64,000 nucleotides of DNA, from contig SJOL01010002.1 of the NCBI GenBank assembly GCA_004794785.1, positions 952,358-1,016,357 of the forward strand, in the 5' to 3' direction. The stretch is from Opisthorchis felineus. Lineage: Eukaryota; Platyhelminthes; Trematoda; Opisthorchiida; Opisthorchiidae. Positions 35,743 to 49,097 of this stretch are shown one piece after another. The position numbers were made by a program, and so were the translations under genes. Under the pieces are notes generated by a model. That model did no database searches. It worked only from the letters and a program-made list of their open reading frames with translations, and was not told the origin of the DNA. Numbering within the stretch: the first letter of the stretch is position 1; the number at the start of each line of letters is the position of its first letter.

Positions 35743-36575
35743 TATGAACTGGCTGATCACGTGCGTACGGAGTGCGTCGGTTCCAGTGGCAAACTTATTA
35801 TACAGCTGAAACTCACTGTATCCTCTTTATACCATGAGCTTTCACTTTTATTTCGTAGAACGTAGCAAAAATTGAAGTGATATAAAGTTTGTCAAGACCT
35901 TGGAGAAATAAACGGACGCCTTAAAACTATTTCCAACTTTGATCACATTTTCGTGCGCAAAATTTGGGAACTGGCCTCTTGTAAATGTGCTTTCAATGCA
36001 AAACTACACACCTGATAACCACAAGACCAAATCAACCCGCAAAGTAAAGGTGAGACCCCACCGAAGTTCATATGATAATAGATACAACAAAAAAGTAGAT
36101 TTATATTCGTCAACACTCGAACCTTCTCAGGAACTGTCATACGTTGGACCTTTTATGAAAGGACATAACTCCAGCGCGTAGAAACCATCCTACGGACAAA
36201 AACTTCACGAAATGCTATGGATGGCTGTGCATTATAGGCGCTAAGTAGGTGAAGATATGCACAAGTGGCTGAAGTATAAAACTCAATCCTAGAATGGAAC
36301 CATGGTCCTCCAAAGCTGATAACGCTAAATACCAAGAACCGTGTTACAAGCGATCCCCTAAGTGTCACTACATATATGCAATGGAATAGCGTCCAAGAGC
36401 GTTGGAAACCCAAGGACTACGCCGACCTGATAAGCCTCAAGACGAGCGACATCGATACTGAACTGTGGAACGGCTTTCGTCATCAAACTTATGTGGTGTT
36501 GTGCCAAGTGTTGATAATACAATTATAAGAATGCAGTCTGCGTTCTATCCAACGAACGCTGGTCGCTGAACTCAC
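35743..36575. other. Intergenic, nothing recognised
   Basis: Short open frames only, for example an 80-codon plus-strand frame at 35939-36181 with a basic middle. No motif. Confidence 0.35.
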
Positions 36576-36741
36576 TTTGCACGTCCGAATGGAAATCTGA
36601 AATCTTCTGCGACAATAGTTGGTACTGAGTAACTGCCTGATTGGATTTCGTGTAGTCAACATCAAAAGAAAGCTCTCTGAACAAGTATATTTGAGATGAA
36701 ACGTCACGGATTTGCATTATCATTTGTGCAAATAACAACAT
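36576..36741 (-). CDS. Candidate internal exon, helical protein, unidentified
   Basis: A minus-strand open segment follows a TTTTTTTCCCAATGTAG acceptor and ends at a consensus donor GTGAGT (36575), giving 55 codons plus one base. The translation starts MLLFAQMIMQIRDVSSQIYL and contains DVDYTKSNQAVTQYQLLSQK and ISDFHSDVQ. The charged, heptad-like helical character recalls a spectrin-type or coiled-coil repeat. No family can be named and no partner exons were found. Both splice sites and the composition make it the most coding-like of the unassigned short frames. Confidence 0.25.
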
Positions 36742-36949
36742 CTACATTGGGAAAAAAACTGCTGTGTAGTAGTTCTGCTGTGACTTCAACGTAATCGGTT
36801 ACGAGACAACAGAGACCCTCGAAAACCCTAGCCAACTACGGCCGTATTTGATGTGCGTCAAACAGTCTGCGAAACGTAAACCGAAACAGCCTGGACATAA
36901 TTTACCTAAATCTCAAATGCAAACAAGGCTCAGCTATCTCACTCCAAGA

Positions 36950-37500
36950 GCACAAACAAAATAAACGAAATGTGGAGGCAGGAGTAGAAGATACCCGACA
37001 GGTACTTACGTCACGCGCCGAGTCGTGTGTCGGAACCCGAAAGCGGAAACTGCACTGGAAAAGCCGACTGCAGTCTACTCGCCACGCCACACGCAGACGT
37101 TCAAACAGCCGATCGATGGGCCTGCGAGAATGATTTTGAGCCTCCAATTGGTCGGGAAACCGGTCAAATAACGTCAGCGAATCATAGCCAGCACGATGCA
37201 CTCACTGTGTCAGACTGGATCCGACCTTGTGTGAGGTTGGAGACTTGCTCTCTGGCGTAGGTGTTCTCGTTTGACTTCCATTTGGATGCCCGGTCTGCAA
37301 TTCAGGCCACTCGGTGCGTGATTCGCTCACGGTCAGGCAATCGGGACAGACTGAAAAGACTAGAAACTAGGGTGCGCTCAGTATCGGTGTTTCAGCGGCT
37401 GTTCGGGTACAGGTCCCGTGCCATGTGGTTGGTCATGTTGACAACATCATAGGGGCCTACCGGTAGGGTGCGTTTCGTCCAGCTGTTCACAGACCAACCG
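36950..37500. other. GC-rich block, probably repeat-derived, unidentified
   Basis: The base composition is clearly richer in G+C than the flanks. Long frames stay open on both strands (99 codons minus at 37201-36902, 77 and 63 codons plus). No polymerase, integrase or transposase motif was recognised. It is similar in character to the block at 20.4-21.2 kb. Confidence 0.3.
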
Positions 37501-40118
37501 GCCATCGCTTTAGAGGTATTTCGGGTTTTCGCCTTAGGAACATATTGCAATAACCGTAGGGTCTACCAATTCATTATTTCGAGTACTACAGGCCGTTCGA
37601 CCAGGAAATTCAAGCTTTTAAAAATGCAGTCAAGGAAGTGACGTGTTTTATTATTTTGTAAAGTTATAAATTAATGACGAAAGTGCATTGCGAAAGTATG
37701 AAGACCAATTAAAAAGTTGTGTGTGCTTCAGGAAGCTTCTGTATATTCAGTAAACCTGTCACACACTTGATACGGTCAACACTGAGCATCCTTGTAGCGG
37801 ATTGGCTGAAAGTTTAACCTGCCAAAACTCTCAGCCCGTCACTATAGTCAACGCAGATAACATCTGATATCAATTAGGAGTTTGTACCAGTTGGTGAAAT
37901 CGTATACCATCTAATGAGGGATTTAAGCTCTTTAAAATGGCTGGTGGATGAATTTAATATATGAACCCATAATCATCAATAATTTCAGTATGGTCCCTGT
38001 ATAAGGACTTCATTATTCTGAATTCTCAAGCAAAGTTCACTCGTTTTTGTTGTTTGCTAGCCTAAGTGAAAACTCACAAGTGTGTAGTATCAATATTGCG
38101 TCGGAATCAATGCAATCATTAACACCAACACATGTGTTACACACCGGTGACTCGACATTTTCCAGCTATAATAATTAATTTGATTCTTCTTCCTCTAACA
38201 GCACGTAAGATAGTCAGCATCGTTCTTTTCTGTCTTTCGGCCATCCGAAAATCAATCGGTATGGAGGAAACTGATTATAATAACGGAATGAGTTTTATTT
38301 CTCGGAAACACAAAATCAATTGAACGTTTCTGTACATTGGTCTGCATATTTGTCTGGCCACCCTGTTTTTTTATAACTGCCGTAATTTTTGCTGCGCATC
38401 GTAGACAACAATGTAGAGAACAACACAAATTATCAGTTCTTTGATATAGCCATTTAAACCACTGATAGTTCAAAAAGTCTACAAACAAACCCCTCAGTTT
38501 TGCATATGAAGGAATCAAATAACTCAGTGGGTCTGACTATGCCACTCCACATGAAAACCAATGAGTTAGTCTGATAGGAGATGTAGTGGAGGACTGCTCA
38601 GTACACAATATAGACTGTGAGGCTGTTTTGGCTCACGATTCATGGTACTGTGTCAAGTTCGGTCACTTAGCTCATTCAATCAGGTTCGGTCCGGTTGGAT
38701 TATCCTCTGCTCGGTAACCTGAAAGTCTGGAACGCAGCTGTAACGCTAGCATTTGTAACATGTGTCAAGTGCTCATCGTCACACTATGATCCTCTCTGAG
38801 AAGCAGATGGACGCTCCGGTCTGATTTAAACGCCATACTCTGGCGGATATCTGCCCATCCAAAACAAGCACTTTTACCAGCTTCCAATGTCTTCACGGCA
38901 CACACTAAATATTTATCCGTAGTTCAGTATGTTCAGTATGAAGAAGCTTTTCAAATTGGACAAGATGAAGTACAAGAAGTTTTGAAAAAAAAACTGAAAA
39001 ATGAATAACCACGGGTGATTGCCACAGTGTGTTTGAAATCTTGGTCACCTGGGCGATTGTTTATGCATGTCTGAACACAAAATGAGGGTAAAGAGTAACC
39101 TGAATAGTCAAACGGAACGTAAATACCCTAAACGATAAAACTGTCACTTACTTGTTTGAAGGATCGACTGTTGGTAGGGTTTGAATTAATTTACCAGCAA
39201 TTCACACTAAAAAATCGCGAAGTGAATTTTATACCGGAAGGAAAGCTCACCGTGCTCTGCAAACGGCTACCAATTGTGGATACAGGCCCTGATTAACATT
39301 TGATGTATCATAATTCAATACGTACGGCTGCGCTGACTCAAAGTCTGTTTGCACAACAGAAAATTTCAAAACTGATTTAGTCCGTATACCAGTCAACTTA
39401 GACTATGATCATACATGTATGAAAGCTGAAGGCTGGGCAGTTTCACGTTAATAGATGCCGGTGAACAGTAAAGTTTGAGCCCACGAATATAAATGAAGTT
39501 TTGAAGACTTAGATGGTAACAATAGTAATAAATGGTGGTTAGCTTATCCATTGGATAAAAAAGTATGACGTACTGTTTGGAGCGAAGCATCATGAGAAGA
39601 AAACATATCTTTAGGTACATGATTGTTGGATAAAACACTAGGTAAGGGGAACCAGTCTCCCAAAAATTACCTTACACAAGTAGTTCATAACCCGACCTGT
39701 TCTGCGTCACCAAACTCCCAAAACCTGACTAGCCCTGTTGTCCAGCTGACCGTACAGAGAAGACAGCGACTCCTGAGGTGCGATTTATTTTCCTGAATAA
39801 CACCTGTTGAATGAAGAGCCCACATGTGTCTGAATTAGATCCAGCGGATCGCACCAACCCGGTACCCTAGAAGACGGGTTGCAATTGAAGCTGAACTGCT
39901 CTGTTGGTGACGTTTTTATTTCGATACGACTTGCTCAGCTAAAGGTAGCACAGTTATTGGTGGCTTTGAAGTGATCTTACTTGGTCGCCATCATGGTATT
40001 CTACCCTCGAGGTAGCACTTTCGAAGAATACCAAAAAAAATTTTTCTATGGGGGTATCTCCTCATAGGTAGGTGATCAATGAGAGTAGTAGCATAAATTC
40101 AGTTGACGAATATTCTAG
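37501..40118. other. Intergenic, nothing recognised
   Basis: AT-rich sequence with short motif-free frames. No gene or named repeat. Confidence 0.4.
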
Positions 40119-40195
40119 AGGAGAGATTCGGCTGGGGCGCAAGTAAGTCTCCCGTGAAAACCGAATCGGTAAAAAAATGAGTGAACTTAGCGATT
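40119..40195 (+). repeat. Dispersed repeat module B, third copy
   Basis: GGAGAGATTCGGCTGGGGCG, AGTCTCCCGTGAAAACCGAAT and AAAAAATGAGTGAACTTAGCG align with module B at 10.9 and 13.05 kb. Module A is absent here. Confidence 0.55.
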
Positions 40196-40334
40196 AGTAG
40201 CGCACTCTTTTTATACTAACGCAATAAGGAAGAATAAATTTGCACAGTGAGTGAAACCCCCATCTGAGAAGTTGTCACTCGATCATTCAATAAGCACGTT
40301 ACCACGTGATATGGTTTCGTTCTTAAAGGATGAG
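40196..40334. other. Spacer, nothing recognised
   Basis: Short unique spacer between module B and the SINE-like copy. Confidence 0.3.
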
Positions 40335-40550
40335 TGACGCTATATCTCGTCTAGTTGCGAGTTAATCACATTGCTGATCAGTCGCCGTAGTCAGACGCTT
40401 AAATGTTCAAACAACTAGCAGGGCTGAAAACTCCCTGGAGCTTCGTGAGATGCTGCTGATTCCCAATAAGAATGAAACAGCCATACAGTGTTTTTCGGCA
40501 TTTTAGCGTAGACTGGCTTCACTTGCAGGACGGAATCTCAATTGAAATTT
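40335..40550 (+). repeat. tRNA-related SINE-like repeat, copy a of two
   Basis: It aligns with 51810-52025 through TTGCGAGTTA, TTGCTGATCA, GTGAGATGC, GCTGATTCCCAA, CAGTG, TTTTCGGC, TTTTAGC, AGACTGG.TTCACTTGCA and AATCTCAATTGAAA. The B box is destroyed here (TGTTCAAAC). The homology with the better preserved copy identifies it. Confidence 0.65.
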
Positions 40551-40856
40551 ATTTTTCTTATTCCTACGTGATTGTTTTGTGAATATGTGATAGAATATTT
40601 TTTCTACTACTGTAGAAATTCTTCTTCTGTTCGGCGTTATAACATATTCACGCCTGAGAAACTGGCGCGGCGTGGTGAACTTGGGTAGTCTTTGGCCCCT
40701 ATCCTCTGGGTCCCCAAGCAACATTACTTATCACTGTCAGAATTACGCAGTTATCGGGTTTTTATATCATATTTCAGTTTCGTGGCTCCTATTGCGCATT
40801 GCAACTTTAACATCCAACAAAGGCTGTTTTGAAAGTGCCCCAGGCTTACGGAAATT

Positions 40857-40997
40857 TTTAAAGTCAAAGCAAAGTGCAGTGAAATAAGATGTTATAGTCC
40901 GACGTTTCGGTTGCCGAGGGCAACTCTTCTCAAGGATTTCTACAATCGATTTGACGGATTATAACATCTTATTCCACTACACTGTTTTGACTTTAAA
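40857..40997. repeat. Foldback element: imperfect inverted repeat, about 42-bp arms
   Basis: The left arm 40857-40901 (TTTAAAGTCAAAG...ATAAGATGTTATAGTCCG) is matched in reverse complement by 40955-40997 (CGGATTATAACATCTTAT...TTGACTTTAAA). There are about five mismatches and one 3-base indel. The 53-base loop contains GACGTTTCGGTTGCC and GGCAACTCTTCTCAAGG, themselves partly complementary (GGTTGCC/GGCAAC). It has no coding capacity. It could be a non-autonomous DNA element or the terminus of a Penelope-like element. Confidence 0.75.
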
Positions 40998-43282
40998 AGA
41001 ATCCCATATTATACACCACATGACGCTCATGCTTTTTAGCACAGAACCCAAGGCCTAATTATTAAGTCAAGTCAGTTTGCTGCGGAGAATCCAGAGTTAA
41101 CTTGACTCACTTCAAGTCAAGAACAGTTAGCTGATTCAACGGGGAAGCAGCGTTTGTGAGAGATACCTTCTAGTGTGACGGCTGATTGTTGAATCTAGAC
41201 CAGTAGAGTGAAGCATACCGATCGTAAGGGTCCTGCTGGTGGTCGGAGTAAACCAGCCATTTGTGGGACCATAAGGAGTTTCCTCCTCAAAAAGGAAAAA
41301 CGTACATATCACCCCTCCTCGACGAGGTGCTTCATTTGTTAAGGATTGATAGACGAAATGAAATATTTCAGCCAGGAACTTACTAGGACTTGTGAGAACT
41401 ATATCTAGCGGTATACAGTAGAATATAACGCAGCACTTCAGTGCGGTTGTTTAGTGGTTTGCATACTGTGTGGACCAAGTACGCTTTTTAACGATAATCG
41501 AAACGGCAGTGTCTTCGAAGTGTCGCAACAATTAGGGTATCGTTTGTGGAGCAACTACTTTCTCGTTAGTACCTTACCGCAAGTCCATCGGTTTGTTCTG
41601 CGGAGGACGCTCATGAGCCTGAAGAAGGTACCCGGAAAGGTGATGAAGGTGCGGTAGGTGAACATACTATGAAAGGACTCGATCGAAATTACAAGATTGT
41701 GGTAGCGATGCTGGTTAACGTTTGCAGTCCACTCTTTTTCTAAGAAATCAGAACAAAAGAAGAAACAATGCAAAAAGGATCAGCACAGTTCAAAAATGAT
41801 AAAAAAATAAAACAAACAAATCCAAGTGCTGCTTTAGTGCAGTAGGTTAAAACCTATTCCTGAACAGGACGACCGAATCTGTTACAGTGAGAATTGCCTG
41901 CAAGAGCGAAATCGGTCAGTCTTACTCAAACACTTCTTTGATTTGAATGAGTAGTTACTTATTGGGCTTAGAAATTGTACTCATTTGGTCTACTGGGGTC
42001 AGAATGAGTGCATTACAGCCTTTGAGCAGAACAACGAGAACATGGTGGGTCCAATCGAACCTCTCAAAATGAGCATCCACCTAGACCATACTGTGGTGAA
42101 AACAAGGTGGTTTCTGGACCAAATTATGTTGTGTACAGGTGCCGGTTCCATATCCACCACTCAACAGACTTTCTTGGAATAGTTCCATATCATGAGCAGA
42201 CACACCCCTTGGGTAATTTGTGCTGTTTGGTCTAGGACAACTTATTCACAATTGCTGTGATTTGCCAGTGCGCTACCATGGTTATTTCCATTAGCCCTGT
42301 TGCCATACTCTTCGGCATCGTCGCTGTTTCTCAATTTCTTGACTTTGCTTGGTTTCTTCAGCCTTTTACTGGTGGTTATATTCAAGCTGGCGTTTGTATG
42401 ATAATTCCATATAGCTGCAATACGGATTAGAGACAACGAAGAATGAGGCAACATCCATGACTAACACTTGACTTTTGTTGCTTTGGAATGCATTCTCAAC
42501 ATTTAACTTCATCTTCTGAATAAGATGACTCTGGCTAAGTGGCACAAATTTCCATACAATTTGAGATGATTTTCATACAGGTAAATTGAGTTGATGAACC
42601 GGTACACTCTCGGTTTCCAAAAAAGGCTGTGAGATCGAGAAAGCCTTGGGCCTTCAGTCCAGAGACCGTTACATTTAGACGTTCATAGAATTACGCGATC
42701 ATTATTGATCCGTTCTGCGCGCCTAGAGTACTGGTTCACTTAGTGAAGAGTTGTCAAATACAACCGATTGTACACAGGCAATTGACAGAGTGACTTGCTA
42801 CGGACACCATACACTCACCACACCTATGTCACGAGTGTTGTAGCACCTGTCAAGAAACTGGGTTGCAGGATGGCGGGTAAAATGTTCACAAGTAATTTTG
42901 TTACTGACTGATATTCCGACATGTAACCAGTATTTCAGAAAGATTATCAAAGAACTGGGAAATATTATCAACAGCAAGGTTAAGTAGCAGCCTCAGTCAC
43001 AGATGCACAGAGATAGTACGTACATAGAGCATTCACTACGATCAAAAACGCCAACGCACAATATACGCTGGAAATGATTGTCTATGCAGATCAAAACAAC
43101 TAAATTTTCGTTAGCCTGGTGAAAAAGGCGTGGAAGGTGGTATATTATGATGCCAAGACTACGCGCCCTCGCTGACTAGACATTTTGTTTATCTGTGAAA
43201 ATATGTGGAGTTTTTTTAATTTCAAGATCAAAACAGACTAAGATACTAGTCGTACATCCGTCCGTTAGCATTTAGAATGATG
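40998..43282. other. Intergenic, nothing recognised
   Basis: Short open frames without motifs. Confidence 0.4.
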
Positions 43283-43339
43283 NNNNNNNNNNNNNNNNNN
43301 NNNNNNNNNNNNNNNNNNNNNNNNNNNNNNNNNNNNNNN
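43283..43339. other. Assembly gap (57 N)
   Basis: Fifty-seven consecutive N. A minus-strand frame appears to run through it only because N codons are not stops; I do not call it. Confidence 1.
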
Positions 43340-43593
43340 GCACCCATACGGATATACTTGTAAATGATGGTTGGATCACTGGAGATATGCGCATAGTCGT
43401 GATAACACAAACGCTTTGGGAGGAGCCATATGTGGACCTAGGAATCCGATGTACATAAGAGGAAATGAACATTTCGGACAAAGTCGCAGAAGTCTGTTGG
43501 TAGAACCGACTAAGCGTGCAAATACATGCGAATATAATGACCCACCAAGGACAGGCCACATCAAAGCGTACAAGAGTAGCGTTCTGTCGTTCA

Positions 43594-43631
43594 TTAGCGG
43601 TGCTTCGGTGTTTATGCCAAAGCACCGCTAA
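43594..43631. repeat. Perfect 12-bp inverted repeat, 14-base loop
   Basis: TTAGCGGTGCTT (43594-43605) and AAGCACCGCTAA (43620-43631) are exact reverse complements. No role assigned. Confidence 0.7.
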
Positions 43632-46600
43632 ACAGCAGCACAACGCTAATCTGTCACCCACTGATGATGTCAATTTGACTTGCTACGAAAACATTGCGCC
43701 TATATTGCCGGGCTCAACACTCACCTATTTATCTTTAACTACCAACACTGGCCTAAGTAGCTCCTTTGAATTTACTTTTTATTGCACTAAAGTGATAAGT
43801 GGATAAGTGATACAACCAAGTTAAGTAGATACCCTACTCAACGAACCCTTCTACAAAGACCTTACCTCTGCCATGCCATCAAATTCATGTGCGGCGACAT
43901 CCCTGTAGCCGTTCAACCAGCCAAATGAAAGCCTTGATATGTTATCACATACATCTTGCATGATAAACACTCCTCGAGATAAGACACTTTTCGTAACTTC
44001 TTTCTACCTAAAAGCCCTCTAAAACTTCTTACAGGTTGACTGCCTTTCAGCGGCGCTCTCAGCGGTTGCTGTAAAGAGGGGCTTCACTGCAGATGAATAT
44101 AGCTAGTCCTACTCTACCTCATTATCACCACATCGGCTAAAAAAAGGCAATTGGGTGAACAAATCTAGCCACAACTAGACTAATTTTTACCTCAGTTACT
44201 TCACTCCAAGCGTTCATTTGAGTACCATGAAATCAAGGTTCGGCATGATTCTGTCGTATTCCGCTAAGTCCACCAGGACAGAACAAGTGTTGTCAACAAA
44301 GCTATCCTGTTCTGAGCGTACCTTCTGTTGGTGGGCACCGAATTTGCACGATACACCGAAACTGGGTCAGCCGTGGACGTCTTTTCGTTCACTAGATGTT
44401 GCCACAATAAATCGGTCGGAGAACTGATGCTGTCGCATGTAACTGGCTATGTGGTTAGTGTGGTTATCGTGTACACAGACCAGAGTAGTCATACGTGAAG
44501 GATTCAGGGGACAGAAATATCCAAAGTATGTGCATCCGCAATATACCTGCAATGGTTTTCGTTCATCGTTCTATTCTACAGAGTATCCGCACCAAAAAGG
44601 ATAGCTTGATTAAAGGCACTACAGTACTGATCTCCTATTATTAATAAAGACGTTATTATCATTTGTCCCAGCATAATCACCGACTGGGGCTTGATGATTG
44701 TTTGATATTTCAAATTCTGCGCTTTATTGGCCTGAGGGGCCAGAAGTGGGATCCTGGACTCTGTAAATTGCCTCCAAGCTAAGATTCGAGGGAAGAGTTA
44801 TCGCAGTGAGTTTTTAGTTTATGTCACAAGCACTAGAATTTTACGACGGGTTTGAACAGTCCAAAACACCAGTCATTGGGGAAACAGGTGACACATTTAA
44901 ACTTTATTAAAGAGGAAAGCTGTAACTGTCTTGATTGCTTAATGTGTCGACAACTTGGATGTCTGTGGTAAATTAATACGAGGCTCCTTTCATCCTTACA
45001 ATTATTTTTTCAAATGGAAAGACATTTCTCAAGTAGACTAGGCCGGGTATACGATGGTGGAGTGTCGGTTGTTATTGAGGATTATCCGGCGGATGGTTCA
45101 TCTGAAGTATCCTTCTTTGGTCAAACTTTGTTACAGATGAAAAGCGATGGAGTGTTTATGTTTGGCTGGATTCGCCTGTTCAGACTTCATGTAAACCGTT
45201 GGCGTCGTGCTAACTAGGATTATCGGATGATACTTTCATGTTTATGTGATGAAGTTCAGATAACGGATTGTGTTCAACACTGGCCTTAACCTATGTTTTT
45301 GATGAGTTTGAAAGTAATTTATCATGATTCTTTCTAGCAATGAGGCTGATAAATATCAACAGAAAACGCTGTATGGACAACTGTGATTGTCGTGTGAAAT
45401 TTAACGGTCACTGTCGTTAGGTAAGGCGGCTCGGTGAAAATCAGACTTCCACAGTTTTTGCATGAAGCCTTACGCACTCCCGAGAAAGAAATCGGTAGAT
45501 GTCCGGTTTTCCTAACACTGACTCAGGACAGCTCGAGAATCGGATGGGATATGCATCTACTGCATCTATAAAGCAATGCTTTTTGCAGTGCGAACAGAGG
45601 ATCCCCACACAGGAATGGACGTAGCTCTGGAAACTTAATTTAGCCAACCGATTCCTCCGTATCAACGATGCGCTTGTATTTGGTTGATGGCCCACATGAG
45701 CGACAGTATGTCCTCAGGCAGACTAACTTCCCCCGGGCTGCTGTTGGCTGTCCTTGCTTTTGCTATTGCTGGTCTGTTCCTTCCTGGTGTGTACACTACC
45801 AAATGTAAGATTCAGGCTGGCGGATGAGTGCTTTCGGCTGGTCAATTGAGGTGCGTTCTGATAAACGTAGGCACTTTCTCCTCAATGATACCTCTCCGCT
45901 GAAGACTTGACGCCAGTTTGCCAATAGAGAAATTGCTAAACTGTTGCTGTTTACTGTATACACATTCTCCAATGTGCCACGATTGCGCAGGTATGACAAA
46001 CCCGGTGCCCCATCGATGTTCGCGATTAACGTCCAGATCAAGTTTGGGTTAAAATGCCCGTTGTCCGGTCGGAAAATCTGCACGAGAGCGATCCCTTGGT
46101 GCGCGGTAGGCATGGACAACCATTTCCACAAACTCAATGGTTTCGTGTTCTGCGGTAGTGTAGTGCCCCACGAGCCTCGTCCGCTAGTCATTGTTCCTTA
46201 AAACGCGCTGTCAGTACACGTGCTCTGCAACCTTCTCCGCTCGTCGCGCTTATGGACTGTCTGCCCCCGTTTCGCGTTGGTGGGTGGATCGATTTTCTGT
46301 GACCTGAATTTGGACATAAGGCTAGACCAAGGCCGAACGTGTGCAGCCAAGGCTGTCTAGGCAGCCGAATTTAGCCCCAACCCAGACGTTGTTCCTGTAG
46401 CATCAGGAAGCTAATGCTTTCGTTTGACGGTTTTCTACATCAAACACTAAAGTACCCTTTCTGACCATGTAAATGAATCAAGAACAGATTTGCTCGAGGC
46501 GGGCGAATGAATACGTAGCGCACTTTATTTAACTAAACGCGCGGAAGCAAACCAGATTGGTCGTTAACTCACGCTCGTGTCATCGTTTTTGTGTTGAAAT

Positions 46601-47342
46601 CTGTCAACGATACAAAAGTCTTTTCAACTGATTTCGCTCCATTAGGGGCTTTAGGACATCAGGAGAATAACACTTTAAAATACTGTTAGTGGTAGGTGAG
46701 TTATACCTCCTAAATTTCTGGCCTTAATAGTTTACTCGACGCTTGCGTGACCTACCATTAACACTAGGTGAGTGAAGTAGCCGCCATAGGAAGAATAGGC
46801 TAGAGAAAGTATGACTTTCGGCTGTGATGATCGAAAACGGTATAAAAAGAAAAAACAGGTACTTTTCCTTTATCGCTCTCCCAATATGGCCCATCTCACT
46901 ATCTGTTTGCTTATAGCTCTTCCCAAATCTGTGACAATGTAGTTTATCACTGAAAGCAGAAACACACCTGATGTTGGATTTCCCTTTGGACCCATTTTGT
47001 CTGAACAAATCTCTTTTCGCTCACTCCGTGATCACACAATGCCAAAGTGACCACATTAGGTCCGGATACAACTTCACTGCCTGCTGGATAATTGGTGATC
47101 TGATCCAATCTCCCTCAAGGAGAATGGACGTGGCAGGATTGTGGGGACTTTGGTCGAGTGAGTGAACTAGAATAAGGATCTGCTTGAATGAGGTTTTGAC
47201 AAACATGTTCTGATGACCAAATTTTCTAGCTTCATGGTAGCTGGACAAAACGCCCACAGAAATTCTATGAGGATCATTTCTCCTAACCCAAATTGTAATC
47301 CCGTATTTTACTGCTCAGCAATTTACGTCAGGAATCTACCGC

Positions 47343-47344
<2 letters not shown>
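43632..47344. other. Intergenic, no supported gene
   Basis: The longest frame is 131 codons on the minus strand (46191-45796), in a locally GC-richer patch at about 45.4-46.4 kb that may be an old repeat. No domain motif was recognised. Confidence 0.4.

Positions 47345-47382
<38 letters not shown>
47345..47382. repeat. (AT)n microsatellite
   Basis: An uninterrupted AT tract of about 38 bases. Confidence 0.95.
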
Positions 47383-47385
<3 letters not shown>

Positions 47386-49062
47386 AGAACAGTCCCAACA
47401 ACTCAAGTGAAGTACGCCTGTTCTTTTGTGTGGAGACTTCTGTGAGTGTCCCACAACTTACACCCGGGCTTTTACAAACAATGTGTCCTTCTAATATCCA
47501 GTCAGTATAGGCCATGCACAACCGCATCATATTCAGTTACCGAATTGCTCTTAAGAGAATGTCGGTGCCTCATGATGCAACTCAATTTGGTGGGACTGAA
47601 TTTGTCTGTTCTCTTCCTATATATTCCTGGAATTGGAAGCGTAGTTCCGAACCTCAGCCAGTGGAACGCCTCTCAGATGCAACCGAAGGTATATTGTAAC
47701 GCGCGATGTTTTCCCCAGAATCATTAACAAGGTTATGCGGGTATCAGCGACAGTAGTGTTACAGCGAATGATTATCCATTAAGGTACACACAATTGTTGG
47801 TCGTAGTGGTTTTGGTTTCATTTGTTTTTCCTACGCAGACCTGTTAATCTAACCGTCAATGTTTCTGACGGCTAATGAAACGGTACAGGTACAAAAACCT
47901 TCTGTATACATTAGGATTAGAGTATCATGTCACTGCAACGTTGTTTCGTTGATTAGGTTCTAACATCTTACTGGCTTCTGAGATATGCGGACGTGGGTTG
48001 TCGGTGAAGTCATAGAGTCTGAACGGCATGAGATAAAATGCGGACAGAGTCCCCCCTCAGAGTACTTTACCTAGTTATCTCAGATAGCATATATGGATGT
48101 ACACGGAACGAACTGGATGATTTGTGTTCTCTGAATAAATTGATCGTTGGTCTTCAGGTCGAAGTCATCTTCAGGACTAAACTGTAGTTAATGACTCTTC
48201 GCGCCACTTAGTTATTTTCATAGATGTGATCTATACATAGAATTATGTGTATTTTGCTTCGGGACAAGAGAAATCTAGGTCTATCAACCACAGCACGGTT
48301 CTGTCGGAGACGACACGGTGATACCTGAGAGTTTGCGTAACGGGAAACAGTCTGCTGACTGCATGGGCTGGTTATTCAAATTTCATATTGATGTGCAATC
48401 GATATGTGTAGATTGCGCAGCAAATACGTTCACATTTCTCAACCAAAGTGAACAAACTTCCCACAAGCGAATTAAGAAACGGTAATCAACTCGCGAAGAC
48501 AACCGGGTTTAGGTACCGCAATATCGGTAAATAATGGGGAAATGTGGACAGCCAAAGGGTAGCCATAGAGGCACCTCAATTGGTAGCGTTTGTAGTAATT
48601 ACCAAGATGTGCGCCACATATGTAGTACGTGCGCTTAGAAACTAAACACAAAAATAAAGAGATTTAATACTAACCTTTTGGACGTTCTGGCGTGTTTTTC
48701 ATTGTTCTCATATATATATATATATATATGAACGAGCGCTTAGAGTAAAAGAAACATTCACTAGTCATACAACAACAGTAACAAACTACAGCGCAACCGT
48801 TCCCCATGATCGGTCTAGTTTAATGTTTTGGAGACTTTCGTTACATTTGAAAGAACAGAAACGAAATACATGATGAAATACACGGTAGTTTGAATAACCA
48901 CATAAGACCAAGGTGATCCGTCGCTTAAGTGCAAAATTATGTATCATGACGATTTCTGTATGTATTGATAAGTTGACACAGATTTGACAAATACTCTCAT
49001 TTGCACACAAATATGGTTTTGTTAAGAGGTTCAAATGAATCTAGCTGAATCTTTCATTTGTG
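47383..49062. other. Intergenic, nothing recognised
   Basis: Only short motif-free frames, plus the small AT tract listed separately. Confidence 0.4.
48710..48729. repeat. Short (AT)n tract
   Basis: Twenty bases of alternating AT. Confidence 0.9.
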
Positions 49063-49097
49063 GTGTCGAAGAGTTTTTAGAAACCCTATGAGTAGCA
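49063..49097 (-). repeat. Dispersed repeat module A, short minus-strand copy
   Basis: In reverse complement it reads GCTACTCATAGGGTTTCTAA then AAACTCTTCGACAC, matching the start of module A as seen at 53.9-54.0 kb. The hammerhead-like part is missing. Confidence 0.5.

Noticed and set aside
43272..43673. 133-codon minus-strand open frame
   Set aside because: It runs through the 57-base N gap, so the continuity is artificial, and the sequenced part has no recognisable domain.
45796..46191. 131-codon minus-strand gene
   Set aside because: No recognisable domain, plus strand also open; probably an old repeat.
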